Positions 50,332 through 60,686 are shown, counted from the stretch's first letter. The stretch is DNA of 61,016 nt from Aquiflexum sp. TKW24L (GCF_023502205.1 NZ_JAMFLG010000028.1:1-61016), one strand, 5' to 3'. The notes: generated from the letters alone by a model not told the origin. A program made the numbers and translations.

Positions 50332-52863
50332 ATGATCAATACCTTTATAGGTAATTTAGGCCACTTTGCATTGATTCTTGCTTTTGTCAGTGCCTTGGTC
50401 ACAGCTTATTCATATTATCAGTACACGATTGCCTCAGAATTAGACAAAGCAAATTGGAGGCGGTTCAGTAGGGTCACTTTTTACATTCATTCCGTGGCAA
50501 GTGTCACGGTAGCATTTGCACTTTTTGAAATTATCTACAACCACCGATTTGAATATTTCTACTCATACTCCCATTCTTCCAAAGCACTTCCTGTGCATTA
50601 TATGATCTCCAGTTTTTGGGAGGGTCAAGAAGGCGCATTTATTCTTTGGATAGTTTGGAATGTGGTTTTGGGATTGGTTCTGATCCATACCAACAAATTC
50701 TGGGAAGGTCCTGTGATGATCGTTTTTGCCTTGGTGCAGGCTTTCTTGGTATCCATGATTTTGGGTGTAGTGATCGGAGACCTGAAGATTGGAAGTTCGC
50801 CTTTCATCCTTTTGAGAGATGCTGTATCAGCCCCGATTTTCCAAATCAATCCCGACTTTGTACCCGAAGATGGAACAGGGCTCAATCCTTTGCTTCAGAA
50901 TATTTGGATGGTTATCCACCCGCCTACACTGTTTCTTGGATATGCTTCCACTTTGGTTCCGTTTGCCTTTTTGATGGGTGGATTGGCTACCAAAAGATAC
51001 TCTGAGTGGGTTCGTCCTGCTTTGCCTTGGGCACAGTTTTCGGCCATGATTCTAGGAATGGGGATCATCATGGGTGCCTATTGGGCATATGTAACTTTGA
51101 ATTTTGGAGGCTATTGGAATTGGGATCCTGTCGAAAATGCCGTCTATGTCCCATGGCTGATCATGGTGGCTGCGATCCATACAATGATCACTTTCAAGAA
51201 AAGCAGTACGGCCTTAAAGTCTTCCATAGTCTTGGTTATTGCATCCTTCATTTTGGTACTTTATGCTACCTTCTTGGTGAGATCCGGGGTATTGGGAGAT
51301 TCTTCGGTCCACTCCTTTACCGACTTGGGTTTATCAGGTCAGTTGTTGATTTATATGTTGTTTTTCCTTGTTGTCGCTATTTTCTTGGCCGCAAAAAATT
51401 GGAAATATATCCCTACTTCAGAAAAAGAAGCTTCTGTCTATTCACGTGAGTTCTGGATTTTCATTGGAGCGACTACATTGTCCTTAATGGCTTTTCAGGT
51501 AATCCTTCCTACTTCCATTCCGGTGTGGAATGCATTGGTGGAGAGTTTTGGAGGTATCTCCAACATGGCACCTCCGGCTGATCAGATTGGTTTTTATACC
51601 AAATTCCAATTGTGGTTTGCAGTGGTGGTAGCTTTGCTGACGGCAGTGGGACAGTTTTTTTGGTGGAACAAAATGGATCCCAAAGCCCTAAGGGAAGCAC
51701 TTGTGATGCCATATATCATTTCGGTGATCATTTCTGCGCTGATCATTGTCCTTGGAAAAGTCTATGACATTCCATACATCATTGTGGTTTTGGCCTCGGT
51801 ATTCACCATTGTCGCCAATTCAACCATTTTGATCAAACTGATAAAAAAATCTAGCTTTAAATTGGCCGGGGGTTCTTTGGCCCATATAGGATTGGGAATG
51901 ATCCTGATTGGGATCATGTTTTCATCTGGGTATTCTGAAATCATATCCTACAATTTATCAGGATTGACTTACAGCAATTCATGGGAAGAGGAAATGAACA
52001 AAGAGCACGTGTTGCTTTGGATCAACAAACCAACCCAAATCAAAGATTATACAGCTGTCTATCGTGGCAGACAGAAAAAAGTTGTAGGCTTCCCGGGCTT
52101 TGTAAATGTCAAACAACTCAAATCCACTGAGGGAATCAATGAAGCAATAGCTTTGGAAGATCTTGAGGCTAGAGGAAGGACTTATTTCAGCAAGGGTGAT
52201 AAAGTCAACATTGTGTTGGAGGAAAATGACTATTTCCAGATTGATTACTACAGAGATTCTGTTTTCCAGTTTTCACTTAACCCGATGTCGCAATTCAATT
52301 CCTCCATGGGATTGATTTCCTCACCGGATTCCAAAAGGTTTGTAAACAAAGATTTATACACCTATGTCTCTGCGATCAATGACTATGAAGATCCTGAGTG
52401 GAGAGAAGATGAATTTTATGAAGTAGCACCGGGAGAGACATTTTTCATTTCTGATTTTGTGACCACTTTTGAAGGCGGAGAAGTGCTTAGCCAAGTTGAA
52501 GGCTTCGAGTTGAAAGAAGGAGATGTGGCAGTCAAGGCGAAGTTGGTCGTAATGGATTATGATGTGGAGAAAAGGCTGGAACCGATCTTCATCATCCGAG
52601 ACAATCAGGTCGGGAAAATTGCTGCCATAGATAATGAACTCGGTGTCAAAGTAGAATTGGAGAATATCAAACCTGAAACCAACACATTTTCTTTCAAAGT
52701 CAACAGGTATCAAAAAGACTATGTGGTCTTGAAGGCGATACTGATGCCGCAGATCAATATCCTATGGGCAGGAACGATCCTTATGCTGATTGGTTTTTGC
52801 GTAGCCATTTATAGAAGGTATGATGAATTCAAAAAAATGAGAGATAAAGGCTTGGAAGCCTAA
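50332..52863 (+). CDS. ccmF: Haem lyase CcmF (WWD family)
   Basis: An 843-residue membrane protein of about 14-15 helices. The haem-handling WWD motif is FGGYWNWDPVENAVYVPW near residues 256-273. A large periplasmic domain with mixed strands spans about 550-800, and a final helix lies at the end (ILWAGTILMLIGFCVAIYRRY). It attaches haem to apocytochromes. The ATG at 50332 is used rather than the upstream TTG. No ccmG or ccmH is found near it, so thiol handling must come from elsewhere. Confidence 0.95.
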   Translation: MINTFIGNLGHFALILAFVSALVTAYSYYQYTIASELDKANWRRFSRVTFYIHSVASVTVAFALFEIIYNHRFEYFYSYSHSSKALPVHYMISSFWEGQEGAFILWIVWNVVLGLVLIHTNKFWEGPVMIVFALVQAFLVSMILGVVIGDLKIGSSPFILLRDAVSAPIFQINPDFVPEDGTGLNPLLQNIWMVIHPPTLFLGYASTLVPFAFLMGGLATKRYSEWVRPALPWAQFSAMILGMGIIMGAYWAYVTLNFGGYWNWDPVENAVYVPWLIMVAAIHTMITFKKSSTALKSSIVLVIASFILVLYATFLVRSGVLGDSSVHSFTDLGLSGQLLIYMLFFLVVAIFLAAKNWKYIPTSEKEASVYSREFWIFIGATTLSLMAFQVILPTSIPVWNALVESFGGISNMAPPADQIGFYTKFQLWFAVVVALLTAVGQFFWWNKMDPKALREALVMPYIISVIISALIIVLGKVYDIPYIIVVLASVFTIVANSTILIKLIKKSSFKLAGGSLAHIGLGMILIGIMFSSGYSEIISYNLSGLTYSNSWEEEMNKEHVLLWINKPTQIKDYTAVYRGRQKKVVGFPGFVNVKQLKSTEGINEAIALEDLEARGRTYFSKGDKVNIVLEENDYFQIDYYRDSVFQFSLNPMSQFNSSMGLISSPDSKRFVNKDLYTYVSAINDYEDPEWREDEFYEVAPGETFFISDFVTTFEGGEVLSQVEGFELKEGDVAVKAKLVVMDYDVEKRLEPIFIIRDNQVGKIAAIDNELGVKVELENIKPETNTFSFKVNRYQKDYVVLKAILMPQINILWAGTILMLIGFCVAIYRRYDEFKKMRDKGLEA

Positions 52864-52889
52864 TAGTTTTTCTTTCTTCGATTATATTG

Positions 52890-52924
52890 AAAGCCCTAAG
52901 GAGAGATTCCTTAGGGCTTTTTCA
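52890..52924 (+). terminator. Intrinsic terminator of the ccm cluster
   Basis: Perfect stem AAAGCCCTAAGGA / TCCTTAGGGCTTT with a short loop and T-run, 27 bases after the ccmF stop. Confidence 0.93.
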
Positions 52925-53126
52925 TGTTTTCAGTTTCAAGACAAAAAGGTATATATTTCAATATGATTATTCGCCACGTTTCCGAAGGCTCAAAAAAAGG
53001 TAAGATTTAAGCAGCGGATAATCAGTCCATAGACCACGGTCGATGGTCCATAGCCGCTACAATTGAACTCCAATCCGAGTTTTATATGGTTAGTGGAAAG
53101 AAAGCTTACATATAAATATTTCAAGT

Positions 53127-53903
53127 ATGAAATTTAAGATTGCGATATTGGGAACAGGCAATGTAGCTTGGCATCTCGCACCTGCTATAGAAGAGGCGGG
53201 GCATACTGTGACAGAAATCTACGGTCGGGATATTGCAGATGCTGAAAAACTCACCGGCAGGTTATACACCGCTGAAACAAAGGATGACTTGGATTTTTCA
53301 GAATCCGAGGCAGAGATATTTATTTTGGCAGTCAGCGACCATGCCATTTCTGAACTTGCAGATCAAATTATTTTGCCGGAAGAAAGTATCCTCGTCCATA
53401 CTTCAGGTGCTGTGCCATTGGATGTTTTGGGATATAGTTCGGCAACCTATACTGGTATTTTTTATCCCTTGCAGACATTCAGCAAAGAGAGAAAAATCGA
53501 CTTTGGTGATGTCCCCTTTTTATTGGAATCTGAGGACCAATCAGCTTTGCAAAAATTGAAAAAACTTGCCAAATCACTTTCTCCACTTCAATACCTTGTG
53601 AGGTCAAAGGACAGGATGGCCTTGCATGTAGCGGCAGTTTTTGCCAGCAACTTTTCCAATCACATGCTTAGGCTTTCTGAAGAAATCATGGGAAGGCAAG
53701 GTTTGGATTTCGAAATGCTCAAGCCGCTCATTATTGAGACCATAAGCAAAAGTCTAGAACTCGGGGCAAAGCGTTCCCAAACAGGTCCTGCAAGAAGAGC
53801 AGATTTGAATACTTTGGATGCCCACCACCAGTTTTTGAACTATAATGAACAAATCGCAGAAATATATAAGCTCATATCCCAGGATATTATTGATTCCTAT
53901 TAA
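53127..53903 (+). CDS. Rossmann-fold oxidoreductase-like protein (DUF2520)
   Basis: A 258-residue protein with FKIAILGTGNVAWHLAPAIEEAG (NADP-type Rossmann motif GTGNVA at residues 8-13) and a C-terminal helical DUF2520 domain (DRMALHVAAVFASNFSNHM). The segment SILVHTSGAVPLDVL...GIFYPLQTFS is characteristic. Related to ketopantoate or pyrroline-5-carboxylate reductase folds, but the substrate is unknown. Monocistronic. Confidence 0.85.
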   Translation: MKFKIAILGTGNVAWHLAPAIEEAGHTVTEIYGRDIADAEKLTGRLYTAETKDDLDFSESEAEIFILAVSDHAISELADQIILPEESILVHTSGAVPLDVLGYSSATYTGIFYPLQTFSKERKIDFGDVPFLLESEDQSALQKLKKLAKSLSPLQYLVRSKDRMALHVAAVFASNFSNHMLRLSEEIMGRQGLDFEMLKPLIIETISKSLELGAKRSQTGPARRADLNTLDAHHQFLNYNEQIAEIYKLISQDIIDSY

Positions 53904-53930
53904 AAAATACCCCCTTTAGGGTATTTTTTA
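53902..53930 (+). terminator. Intrinsic terminator after the DUF2520 gene
   Basis: Stem AAAAAATACCC / GGGTATTTTTT with loop CCTTTA, overlapping the stop codon. Confidence 0.88.
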
Positions 53931-54064
53931 AAGGTTGCAGATCCCGTATCTTTGATTCGGGTGATTAAGCAACTTTTTGAGCTATACTGTTTCTATAAAT
54001 GATTTTAGTTTAGTATTTTTTAGTATATCGGGTGGCTGCCTGTCAAAGGGCAGCCACACATTTT

Positions 54065-54916
54065 TTAATGATTCCAAGTTCCAAATTTGCCTTCTTGATA
54101 ATCATTATAAGCTTCCGCAATTTCCTTTTGTGTGTTCATCACAAACGGACCCTGTGCTACCATGGGCTCGTTGAATGGCTTTGCATGACCTAAAATCAGG
54201 ATGGCGTCTTCTGTAGCTTCGACGGTCATATTTCCTCCGTCCCCGGTAAATTCTACAAGGTTTCTGAATGGAATTGTTTCTCCGAGGACTTTTACTTCTC
54301 CACGGACGATATAGAAGAATATGTTTTCATCAACAGGAATATCTTTCGTGAATTTTGCCTCTTTTGACATGGTGATTGTACTCAGGAAAATAGGGCTCAA
54401 TGTTTCAAACGAACCTACATTTCCGTCCCATTCCCCCGCGATCATTTGGATTTGAACTTTCCCACCTTCAAGGTCAAAATGGTTGATTTCATTTTTTTGA
54501 AGCCCAATGTATCTCGGTTTTGTCATTTTCAATTTGGCGGGAAGGTTGATCCAAAGTTGCAGGATTTCCAAATCACCGCCTTCTTTTTTGAATTTGGAAG
54601 AAGAAACTTCCGAGTGGATGAGGCCACTTCCGGCAGTCATCCATTGGATACCGCCTGCTTCTATGACTGATTCATGTCCACCCGAATCCAAGTGCATGAT
54701 GTCACCTTCGAGGATAAAAGTGACCGTTTCCATTCCTCTATGGGGATGCGGCCCAAAAGGAAGTCCCCTGTTGTTTTTTGGATAGGTTTGAAACCCGTGA
54801 TGGTTCAAAAAAATGAAGGGGTCGATCTGCCGGAGCTTTGGAGAGGGAAGGGGATTGTATGTGATGAGGTCAGCTATCGGATGGTAAGCTGCGGGATGTA
54901 TTTCTTTGATGGTCAT
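54065..54916 (-). CDS. Pirin family protein
   Basis: A 283-residue bicupin. The metal-binding histidines are in GLPFGPHPHRGMETVTFILEG near residues 45-65 and SGLIHSEVSS near 96-105; FLNHHGFQTYPKN precedes. Bacterial pirins have quercetinase-like or regulatory roles; the role here is unknown. The ATG at 54916 (MTIKEIHPA) is preferred to one 24 bases upstream within an ATATGTATATACAT stretch. Confidence 0.92.
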   Translation of the reverse strand: MTIKEIHPAAYHPIADLITYNPLPSPKLRQIDPFIFLNHHGFQTYPKNNRGLPFGPHPHRGMETVTFILEGDIMHLDSGGHESVIEAGGIQWMTAGSGLIHSEVSSSKFKKEGGDLEILQLWINLPAKLKMTKPRYIGLQKNEINHFDLEGGKVQIQMIAGEWDGNVGSFETLSPIFLSTITMSKEAKFTKDIPVDENIFFYIVRGEVKVLGETIPFRNLVEFTGDGGNMTVEATEDAILILGHAKPFNEPMVAQGPFVMNTQKEIAEAYNDYQEGKFGTWNH

Positions 54917-54980
54917 GGTTCCTATTATATGTATATACATTTAAATAGAATTAATTGAAAAAATGTTCCCCGAAGGCCAT

Positions 54981-55005
54981 AAAAAAACCTGAATTTCTTC
55001 AGGCC
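54981..55005 (-). terminator. Intrinsic terminator of the acyl-ACP desaturase gene
   Basis: On the minus strand CCTGAA, loop GAAA, TTCAGG followed by seven T, just past the desaturase stop codon. Confidence 0.8.
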
Positions 55006-55012
55006 CTTCATT

Positions 55013-56014
55013 TTATTTTAACCACGCAAGGGATATTTCATCCGGCGTTTTCATCCTGTCAGCTAATCTCATGTATCGGTCAGAGAGATGGGCGAGGTAT
55101 TCTTGCGCTTTGGATGCGGCGTCATTGAGTCCGGTAATGTTTTGCACCTCCCAGAGTTTGACCAAATGTTCGATGATCCTGGCATAATCCCAACCTGTGT
55201 AAACACCGATTTTTTGGGTAATGGCTGAGAACTGATCAAACAAGGTAGGATTGCTACTTCCTTTTCCCATCAAAACTGCCGGCATCACAATATTCTTGCG
55301 CATCATTTTCTCAAAAGCAATCATCGCTCCGTTTGGATCGATTTCAAATATCTGGCTCATAAAGCTTTTATAGGCTTTTTCGTGCCTTGCTTCATCACCT
55401 GCGATTGTCTTACAGATTCTGGAAAGCACATCATCCCCAGCTTTGTCTGCCAACTTCCCGGTGTTTACATGGGAAATTTTTGTTGCTCTTTCTTGGAATG
55501 AGGTATAAATCATCGCCTGATAAGGATCCTTTTCTGATTTAGGATCAAAACCATTGTAGATCAATCTGTGGATGGTCTGCTCTACCTTTTTCATATCCGC
55601 ACGACCGGACAGGTAAAGGTATTTGTTGAGCAGGTCACCATGTCGGTTTTCCTCCGCAGTCCATGCCTTAGACCACCTTACCCAACCTGAATTGCTAAGA
55701 AGACTTCCTTCAACATTTATTCCTTCCAAAAGGTTGAAATACGTTTGATAGCTCGGTAAGGCTTCCTCGGTAATCATATTACCGATCAGGGAGGTAATGA
55801 TAGTATCCGGAATTCCGGCGGCTCTTTCCTGGAGTTTTTTGACTTCGTCAAAGGCATCAGGCTGACCCATGTCAGGTAAAAAATCGGATGGCTGCCAACA
55901 TTCATCCGGATCAACCAAAACTGTTTCAACAGCATTGTTGACAAAGCCATCTAGCTGGGAGATGACCTCCATGTTTTTTTCTAATTCGTAATTGATATTT
56001 TCTGTGTTATTCAT
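55013..56014 (-). CDS. Acyl-[acyl-carrier-protein] desaturase (soluble, di-iron)
   Basis: A 333-residue ferritin-like di-iron desaturase. Iron ligands are in TEEALPSYQ near residue 86, TAEENRHGDLLNKYLYL near 122 and IAGDEARHEKAYKSF near 208 (the two ExxH motifs). It introduces a cis double bond into acyl-ACP, so it can adjust membrane fluidity. The ATG at 56014 (MNNTENINYELE) is used; an upstream TTG would add five residues. Monocistronic. Confidence 0.93.
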   Translation of the reverse strand: MNNTENINYELEKNMEVISQLDGFVNNAVETVLVDPDECWQPSDFLPDMGQPDAFDEVKKLQERAAGIPDTIITSLIGNMITEEALPSYQTYFNLLEGINVEGSLLSNSGWVRWSKAWTAEENRHGDLLNKYLYLSGRADMKKVEQTIHRLIYNGFDPKSEKDPYQAMIYTSFQERATKISHVNTGKLADKAGDDVLSRICKTIAGDEARHEKAYKSFMSQIFEIDPNGAMIAFEKMMRKNIVMPAVLMGKGSSNPTLFDQFSAITQKIGVYTGWDYARIIEHLVKLWEVQNITGLNDAASKAQEYLAHLSDRYMRLADRMKTPDEISLAWLK

Positions 56015-56172
56015 GTCTGGATTATTCAAAGATTCCCTAAAATATATTGCCCAAATCAGATTGGAGGAAGGACTATAAGACCGGTAAATAGGGGCTTGTA
56101 TAAAGTAAAGGTAAGTACAATTCCCTAAAATGATATATGGAAAACCCGTTTTCTATTCTTGGTTTCCAAGCT

Positions 56173-57057
56173 TCAATAGTCCAATTTATAAGCCACGACT
56201 TTATTTTTGAAGAAAGTGGGTACAAGGACCAAATTTTCACTTGGAATATAACCTATATCAGCCGTATTGGATTCCTCTGCTTTGGTGTCCAAAAGCAAAG
56301 TTTCTATGCCGTCTTTGATCAGGTAAATTTCTCCTTGCCATCTACTTGCCAAGAATACATTGTCCTCTAAGATTATCAATCCATCACCACCTGTGACATT
56401 TGAGTTTAATATTTCGAAAGACCCATCGCTGTTGTATTTCTTCAAACCTGCAGCATCTAGACCAAATACTGTTCCATCTTCAGCGATTCTAATGCCATTG
56501 ATTTTGGTTTGGTTTTCAGCAAATAGTGAGAAAGAACCATTCTGAAATACATGTATTTTCCCTGTATTCATGTCCGTGAAAAAGACTTTGTCGCCGCTTG
56601 TGTCGAGGTCGTTAAGGAATTGGGCACCTTCAATTTTATGTCTTTTGGAGATTTTGCCTGTAGTAAGGTTTATTTCAACCAATTCATCAATATTAGTCAC
56701 ATAGAGGGTTCCGTTGACAATCCCCATTCCTTTTGGGGCATCAAGACCTTTTACCCATTCCTTCTCGATGATTTCACCTGTTTTGGATATTTTGGAAATA
56801 AAACCTTTTCCGTCTTTCTCGGCAGAGTCGCCGTCAATATTTGCTATATAGATTATCCCTGAGGAGGCATCATATAAGGCAGATTCATTGGTGGTCAGTT
56901 CTTCTGTGGTTTCCCAAACTTTGGTGAGTGATGGTGCTGATGGTACTGCCTCTACGGTGGCAGATTCTTCAGATTCTACTTTTTGTTGCGTACCTCCACA
57001 ACTCCATGCCAATGCAGGGATCAATAAGGCAAAACTGATTTTTCTAGGGATCTTCAT
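56173..57057 (-). CDS. Exported lipoprotein with SMP-30/NHL-like beta-propeller
   Basis: A 294-residue lipoprotein (lipobox ALAWSC, Cys-20) with a Glu/Ser linker and then a six-bladed propeller. Blades have the pattern GIIYIANIDGD, GTLYVTNIDELVEI, DKVFFTDMNTGKIHVF, GTVFGLDAAGLKKY, DNVFLASRWQGEIYLI. The fold matches gluconolactonase/SMP-30, but metal-binding residues were not established. It starts six bases after the stop of the upstream esterase-like gene, with which it is probably co-transcribed. Confidence 0.8.
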   Translation of the reverse strand: MKIPRKISFALLIPALAWSCGGTQQKVESEESATVEAVPSAPSLTKVWETTEELTTNESALYDASSGIIYIANIDGDSAEKDGKGFISKISKTGEIIEKEWVKGLDAPKGMGIVNGTLYVTNIDELVEINLTTGKISKRHKIEGAQFLNDLDTSGDKVFFTDMNTGKIHVFQNGSFSLFAENQTKINGIRIAEDGTVFGLDAAGLKKYNSDGSFEILNSNVTGGDGLIILEDNVFLASRWQGEIYLIKDGIETLLLDTKAEESNTADIGYIPSENLVLVPTFFKNKVVAYKLDY

Positions 57058-57063
57058 AGTTGG

Positions 57064-58779
57064 TTATTTTTTTAAAGTCCAGGTTTTTTGATTAAAATTT
57101 GAAGGAGCGGAGGCCTTCAGTCTTTTAGCGATTTTGTCTAGGTACATGGTATTGTATCTTAGCCTGGTGATGTAATTGGGCTGGGTAGGGTCGCCGTTCC
57201 AGCAATGCTCGGCCCGATCCCCATATTTAACCTCACCGCCATAATAAGGTTCAGAAGTTTTTTCGAGAAACTCCTCAGTAAGATAAACGGCATTATTCAG
57301 GTAATAATTATCCATATCCCCGCAATAGATATGGATTTTACCTTCAAGGTCTTTACCCAATTTTGACCAATCCCTTTCCATGATATGCCGCAGGTCAAAG
57401 TTTTCTTTCCAATGGTTAGCCACTTCTTGGTTTATTTCTCCAGAGTACCTGTCCCAAATCGGTTTGGGATAGCCATCTTCCCCTACCGGAGAATAAACAG
57501 CCTGCCAAATGTCCCATTGGTCACCGGATCTGGTTTTGGTTCCTCCAAGTGCCAATTCTTTATGGTTCATGTCTTTGACCATGGCCGAAACGTGTCCCAG
57601 GTAATTTCTTTTTCCGACACGGTCAGTAGTCCTAAAAGGTCCGTTGAGGTAATAGGCATTTGGGTCCTCATATATATTCACCGTCGTAAATGCCCTAAAA
57701 TCAATCGGGTCAGGACAGGCCGCAAAGCAGCCGTTGTATTCTGAGGGGTACATCACCTGCACAGCCAAAGCTTCCCATCCACCGGTCGAACCGCCATAGG
57801 TGAACCTCGACCAACCTTCTCCGATTCCCCGGAATTGCTCCTCAATATGTGGAATCAATTCGTAAGTAATGGCGTCTCCATAAGGTCCGATATTTTGGGA
57901 ATTGACGGCATAGCTGTCATCATAGAACGGATTGGCATGTTGGATTTCGATGACAATGAATTTTTGGAAATCCGGAGAAATCCATTTCTGATAAAAATTA
58001 TAAGCTTCCTGCTGTTCAATTTTCTCATAGCCATAAATATTGAAGCGCGCATTGTAGGTTTCTTTGATGTTTTCATCAGGGGGAGTGGTCCTGAATCCTC
58101 CAAAATCAGAGGGAAAATGACCATGATAAATCATCAAAGGATAATATTCATTTGGATTTTTGTCAAAATCCCTGGGCAATAAAACATGTGCTCCTAGATA
58201 AATATCCCTTCCCCAAAAGTCAGAAAGCAACTTACTCTTGAATTTGATATGCTTGATAAATTCTGTGTCTTCAGGTTCGGCGACAGGAGGGATGACCTGA
58301 TCGATGTGCAGGTCTAAGTTTGATTCCCCGTCCCAAGAGATTTTTTTGGGAGTGCTGAATACATTTCCGGGAGTCCTTGCCCACTGACGGCCTTCCCATT
58401 GGTCAACCGGCATTTTGATGACATGCCCATCTGCACGGTTGAATGTCTCATGCCTCACAATAAATGCCTGCACCCAATAATCTCCTGCCGGGATTTCCTG
58501 CCAGTTTTCGATGGGATATCCAAATGTGCCAAAATCAAAAGAAAATGAATTTCCAGCCTGATAATCTTCAAAATCCATACCCATTACTTGGGCAGAATTG
58601 ACATCATCTGACACCGCAAACCGCGGCTCTGTTTTTTCATCATGGTGAAAAAGCAAAAGCATCCGTCCGTCTTTTATACCGTCGGCAAGTTCTTGCTCGA
58701 TGGTTATCTTGGCGGTTGGGGTAGTCGGGGCGTTGCACGAAACAATCAGCAATAAAATCAGGAAAGACAGGAGTCTCAT
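57064..58779 (-). CDS. Exported alpha/beta-hydrolase (esterase D-like) lipoprotein
   Basis: A 571-residue lipoprotein (lipobox LIVSC, Cys-15). After a beta-rich N-terminal region comes an esterase-like domain: LPRDFDKNPNEYYPLMIYHGHF, the nucleophile elbow YGGSTGGWEALAVQVMYP (G-x-S-x-G-G) near residue 333, and the late His in RAEHCWNGDP near 541. It may cleave esters on carbohydrates or peptides outside the cell. The following gene, 6 bases downstream, encodes a propeller lipoprotein. Confidence 0.78.
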   Translation of the reverse strand: MRLLSFLILLLIVSCNAPTTPTAKITIEQELADGIKDGRMLLLFHHDEKTEPRFAVSDDVNSAQVMGMDFEDYQAGNSFSFDFGTFGYPIENWQEIPAGDYWVQAFIVRHETFNRADGHVIKMPVDQWEGRQWARTPGNVFSTPKKISWDGESNLDLHIDQVIPPVAEPEDTEFIKHIKFKSKLLSDFWGRDIYLGAHVLLPRDFDKNPNEYYPLMIYHGHFPSDFGGFRTTPPDENIKETYNARFNIYGYEKIEQQEAYNFYQKWISPDFQKFIVIEIQHANPFYDDSYAVNSQNIGPYGDAITYELIPHIEEQFRGIGEGWSRFTYGGSTGGWEALAVQVMYPSEYNGCFAACPDPIDFRAFTTVNIYEDPNAYYLNGPFRTTDRVGKRNYLGHVSAMVKDMNHKELALGGTKTRSGDQWDIWQAVYSPVGEDGYPKPIWDRYSGEINQEVANHWKENFDLRHIMERDWSKLGKDLEGKIHIYCGDMDNYYLNNAVYLTEEFLEKTSEPYYGGEVKYGDRAEHCWNGDPTQPNYITRLRYNTMYLDKIAKRLKASAPSNFNQKTWTLKK

Positions 58780-58956
58780 AGGAATCTTCTTTGGTTTCTT
58801 TCAATTTAGCCAAATTTCCAATTATCGGATTCAAGTAGAAAAATCTATTACATAAGCGGATGGAATTTCCTTTTTCCAACAAATTCCGACCGTCTATCAA
58901 TCAGGAAAAATAAATTATTCTGAAATTTTTACTTTAATCTTTTAAATTGACCTCCT

Positions 58957-60198
58957 ATGAGAAAACTCCTACAATTATTGATTGCCTCTGCTTTCGTTTT
59001 TGGATGTTCCCAAAAAACGGAGACTATTGATTACACCCTTTTGTCGGATGAGGAAAGACTACCTGCCGCAAAAGAAATGGCCCAAAATACCATCATGGTA
59101 GATGGGCATGTGGACCTTCCTTACAGGATGAAAGTTGGAGGATTTACTCTTCAGCGGGAGATTTTGGATGTATCCGTCCGGACGGATGGCGGTAATTTTG
59201 ATTTTCCCAGATCAAAAGAAGGGGGTTTGGACGCTCCGTTTATGTCGATCTATATTCCTTCAGGCTATCAGGACAGGGGAGGAGCAAAGGTTTTGGCAGA
59301 TTCCTTGATCCTGATGACAGAAAGGTTGGTGAATACTTGGCCTGACAAATTTGCTATGGCATATTCCCCTTCTGATATTGAGAAAAATACCAAAGAGGGT
59401 AAGGTTTCATTTCCGATGGGAATGGAAAATGGGGCCGCGCTCGAAGATGACATCAACAATGTCAAATATTTTTACGACCGCGGTATCCGGTATATAACCC
59501 TCACGCATGGCACGGATAACCTGATCGGGGATTCTTCTTACGATACCACGCGCACGCACAATGGCTTGAGTGAATTCGGAGTGGAGGTCGTCAAAGAAAT
59601 GAATAAGGTAGGGATCATGGTGGACATTTCACACGTGTCGGACAGCACTTTCTACGATGTCATTAGAGTGACAGATGTTCCCGTCATAGCTTCCCACTCG
59701 TCCGCTAGGAAATTTACTCCGGGATTTGAAAGGAATATGGATGACGATATGATCAAAGCCCTTGGCAAAAATGGAGGGGTGATCATGATCAATTTCGGTG
59801 GAAGCTTTGTAGATGGGGATTATAATGAAAAGTCCGGAGCAGTTCGGGAGCATATCGTCAATTGGCTTGCAGAAAATGGCTTGAGCAGGACTGATTCGGC
59901 AGCTGTAGCCTATATCGAAAAATACTCCGCTGAAAATAACCCATTCCCCAATGTGGAAAAAGTGGCTGACCATTTTGACCATGTAGTGGCTTTGGCTGGA
60001 ATCGACCACGTGGGTTTGGGTTCTGATTTTGATGGGGTAGGGGACAGCCTGCCAACCGGTCTCAAGGATGTATCGATGTATCCTAACCTCATTGCCGAGT
60101 TGCTCAAGCGTGGATATTCCAAAGAAGACATTGAAAAAATCTGTTACAAGAATATTTTCAGGGTTTGGGATGCGGTGATTGCGGCTTCAGGGAAATAA
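58957..60198 (+). CDS. Membrane dipeptidase, peptidase family M19 (lipoprotein)
   Basis: A 413-residue zinc dipeptidase with lipobox FVFGC (Cys-17). Metal ligands fit HVDLPYRM (H-x-D) near residues 52-59, the bridging Glu in MGMENGAALEDD near 153, ISHVSDSTF near 228 and VIASHSSARKF near 248; GIDHVGLGSDFDG lies near 349. The family hydrolyses dipeptides, including D-amino-acid containing ones. Monocistronic, divergent from the esterase. Confidence 0.93.
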   Translation: MRKLLQLLIASAFVFGCSQKTETIDYTLLSDEERLPAAKEMAQNTIMVDGHVDLPYRMKVGGFTLQREILDVSVRTDGGNFDFPRSKEGGLDAPFMSIYIPSGYQDRGGAKVLADSLILMTERLVNTWPDKFAMAYSPSDIEKNTKEGKVSFPMGMENGAALEDDINNVKYFYDRGIRYITLTHGTDNLIGDSSYDTTRTHNGLSEFGVEVVKEMNKVGIMVDISHVSDSTFYDVIRVTDVPVIASHSSARKFTPGFERNMDDDMIKALGKNGGVIMINFGGSFVDGDYNEKSGAVREHIVNWLAENGLSRTDSAAVAYIEKYSAENNPFPNVEKVADHFDHVVALAGIDHVGLGSDFDGVGDSLPTGLKDVSMYPNLIAELLKRGYSKEDIEKICYKNIFRVWDAVIAASGK

Positions 60199-60686
60199 AT
60201 TATCGGATCAGATATCTCTATTTCGTGCTGATATTGGTTGATACTAAATTGATATTGGGATATTTTCTTAGACCGCACTTTAAACTAACAGCCCCATCGG
60301 GGCAAAATATGAGTAGCCCCGTGCAAGGCGCTAATCTGATTTTTATACTTAAACCAATCTCCTTGCACCGTCGTACGGGGTAAAAAGAAATATGATACTC
60401 CTGGTATTTTGGTCAAGGATTTTCTAAAAAGGAGAATCATCCACCGAAATGATAGGGAAAATCACTTTGGAAGTTGGAAAACTTGTCTTCAAAAGAATTC
60501 TGTTCTGTAACTGCTGAGGGAGAAAGCCCTGTTACCCTGTCGGTACCGTGAAGGCAAATGTTTAGTTTTTTAGATTTTCTTGTTGGTTGAAATTGTTGAA
60601 AATTGGATTGATTTTTAATGAATAACAAGTTTTGAAGTTCAATTGATGTGGCTGTGGACTGTCGACTGTCGTCTATGGTCATTATT
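60199..60686. other. Intergenic region with palindromes, no convincing gene
   Basis: It contains CAGCCCCATCGGGGC (60289-60303) and a long inverted repeat with arms CCCCGTGCAAGG (60317-60328) and CCTTGCACCG...ACGGGG (60361-60380). A TGGACTGTCGACTGTCGTCTATGG element lies at 60654-60677, related to elements at 26318 and 53030. An 81-codon leftward frame (60437-60682) has no protein-like feature. Confidence 0.55.

Noticed and set aside
60437-60682. Leftward 81-codon gene at the right end
   Set aside because: Its first codons lie in a dispersed repeat word and no motif or neighbour supports it.
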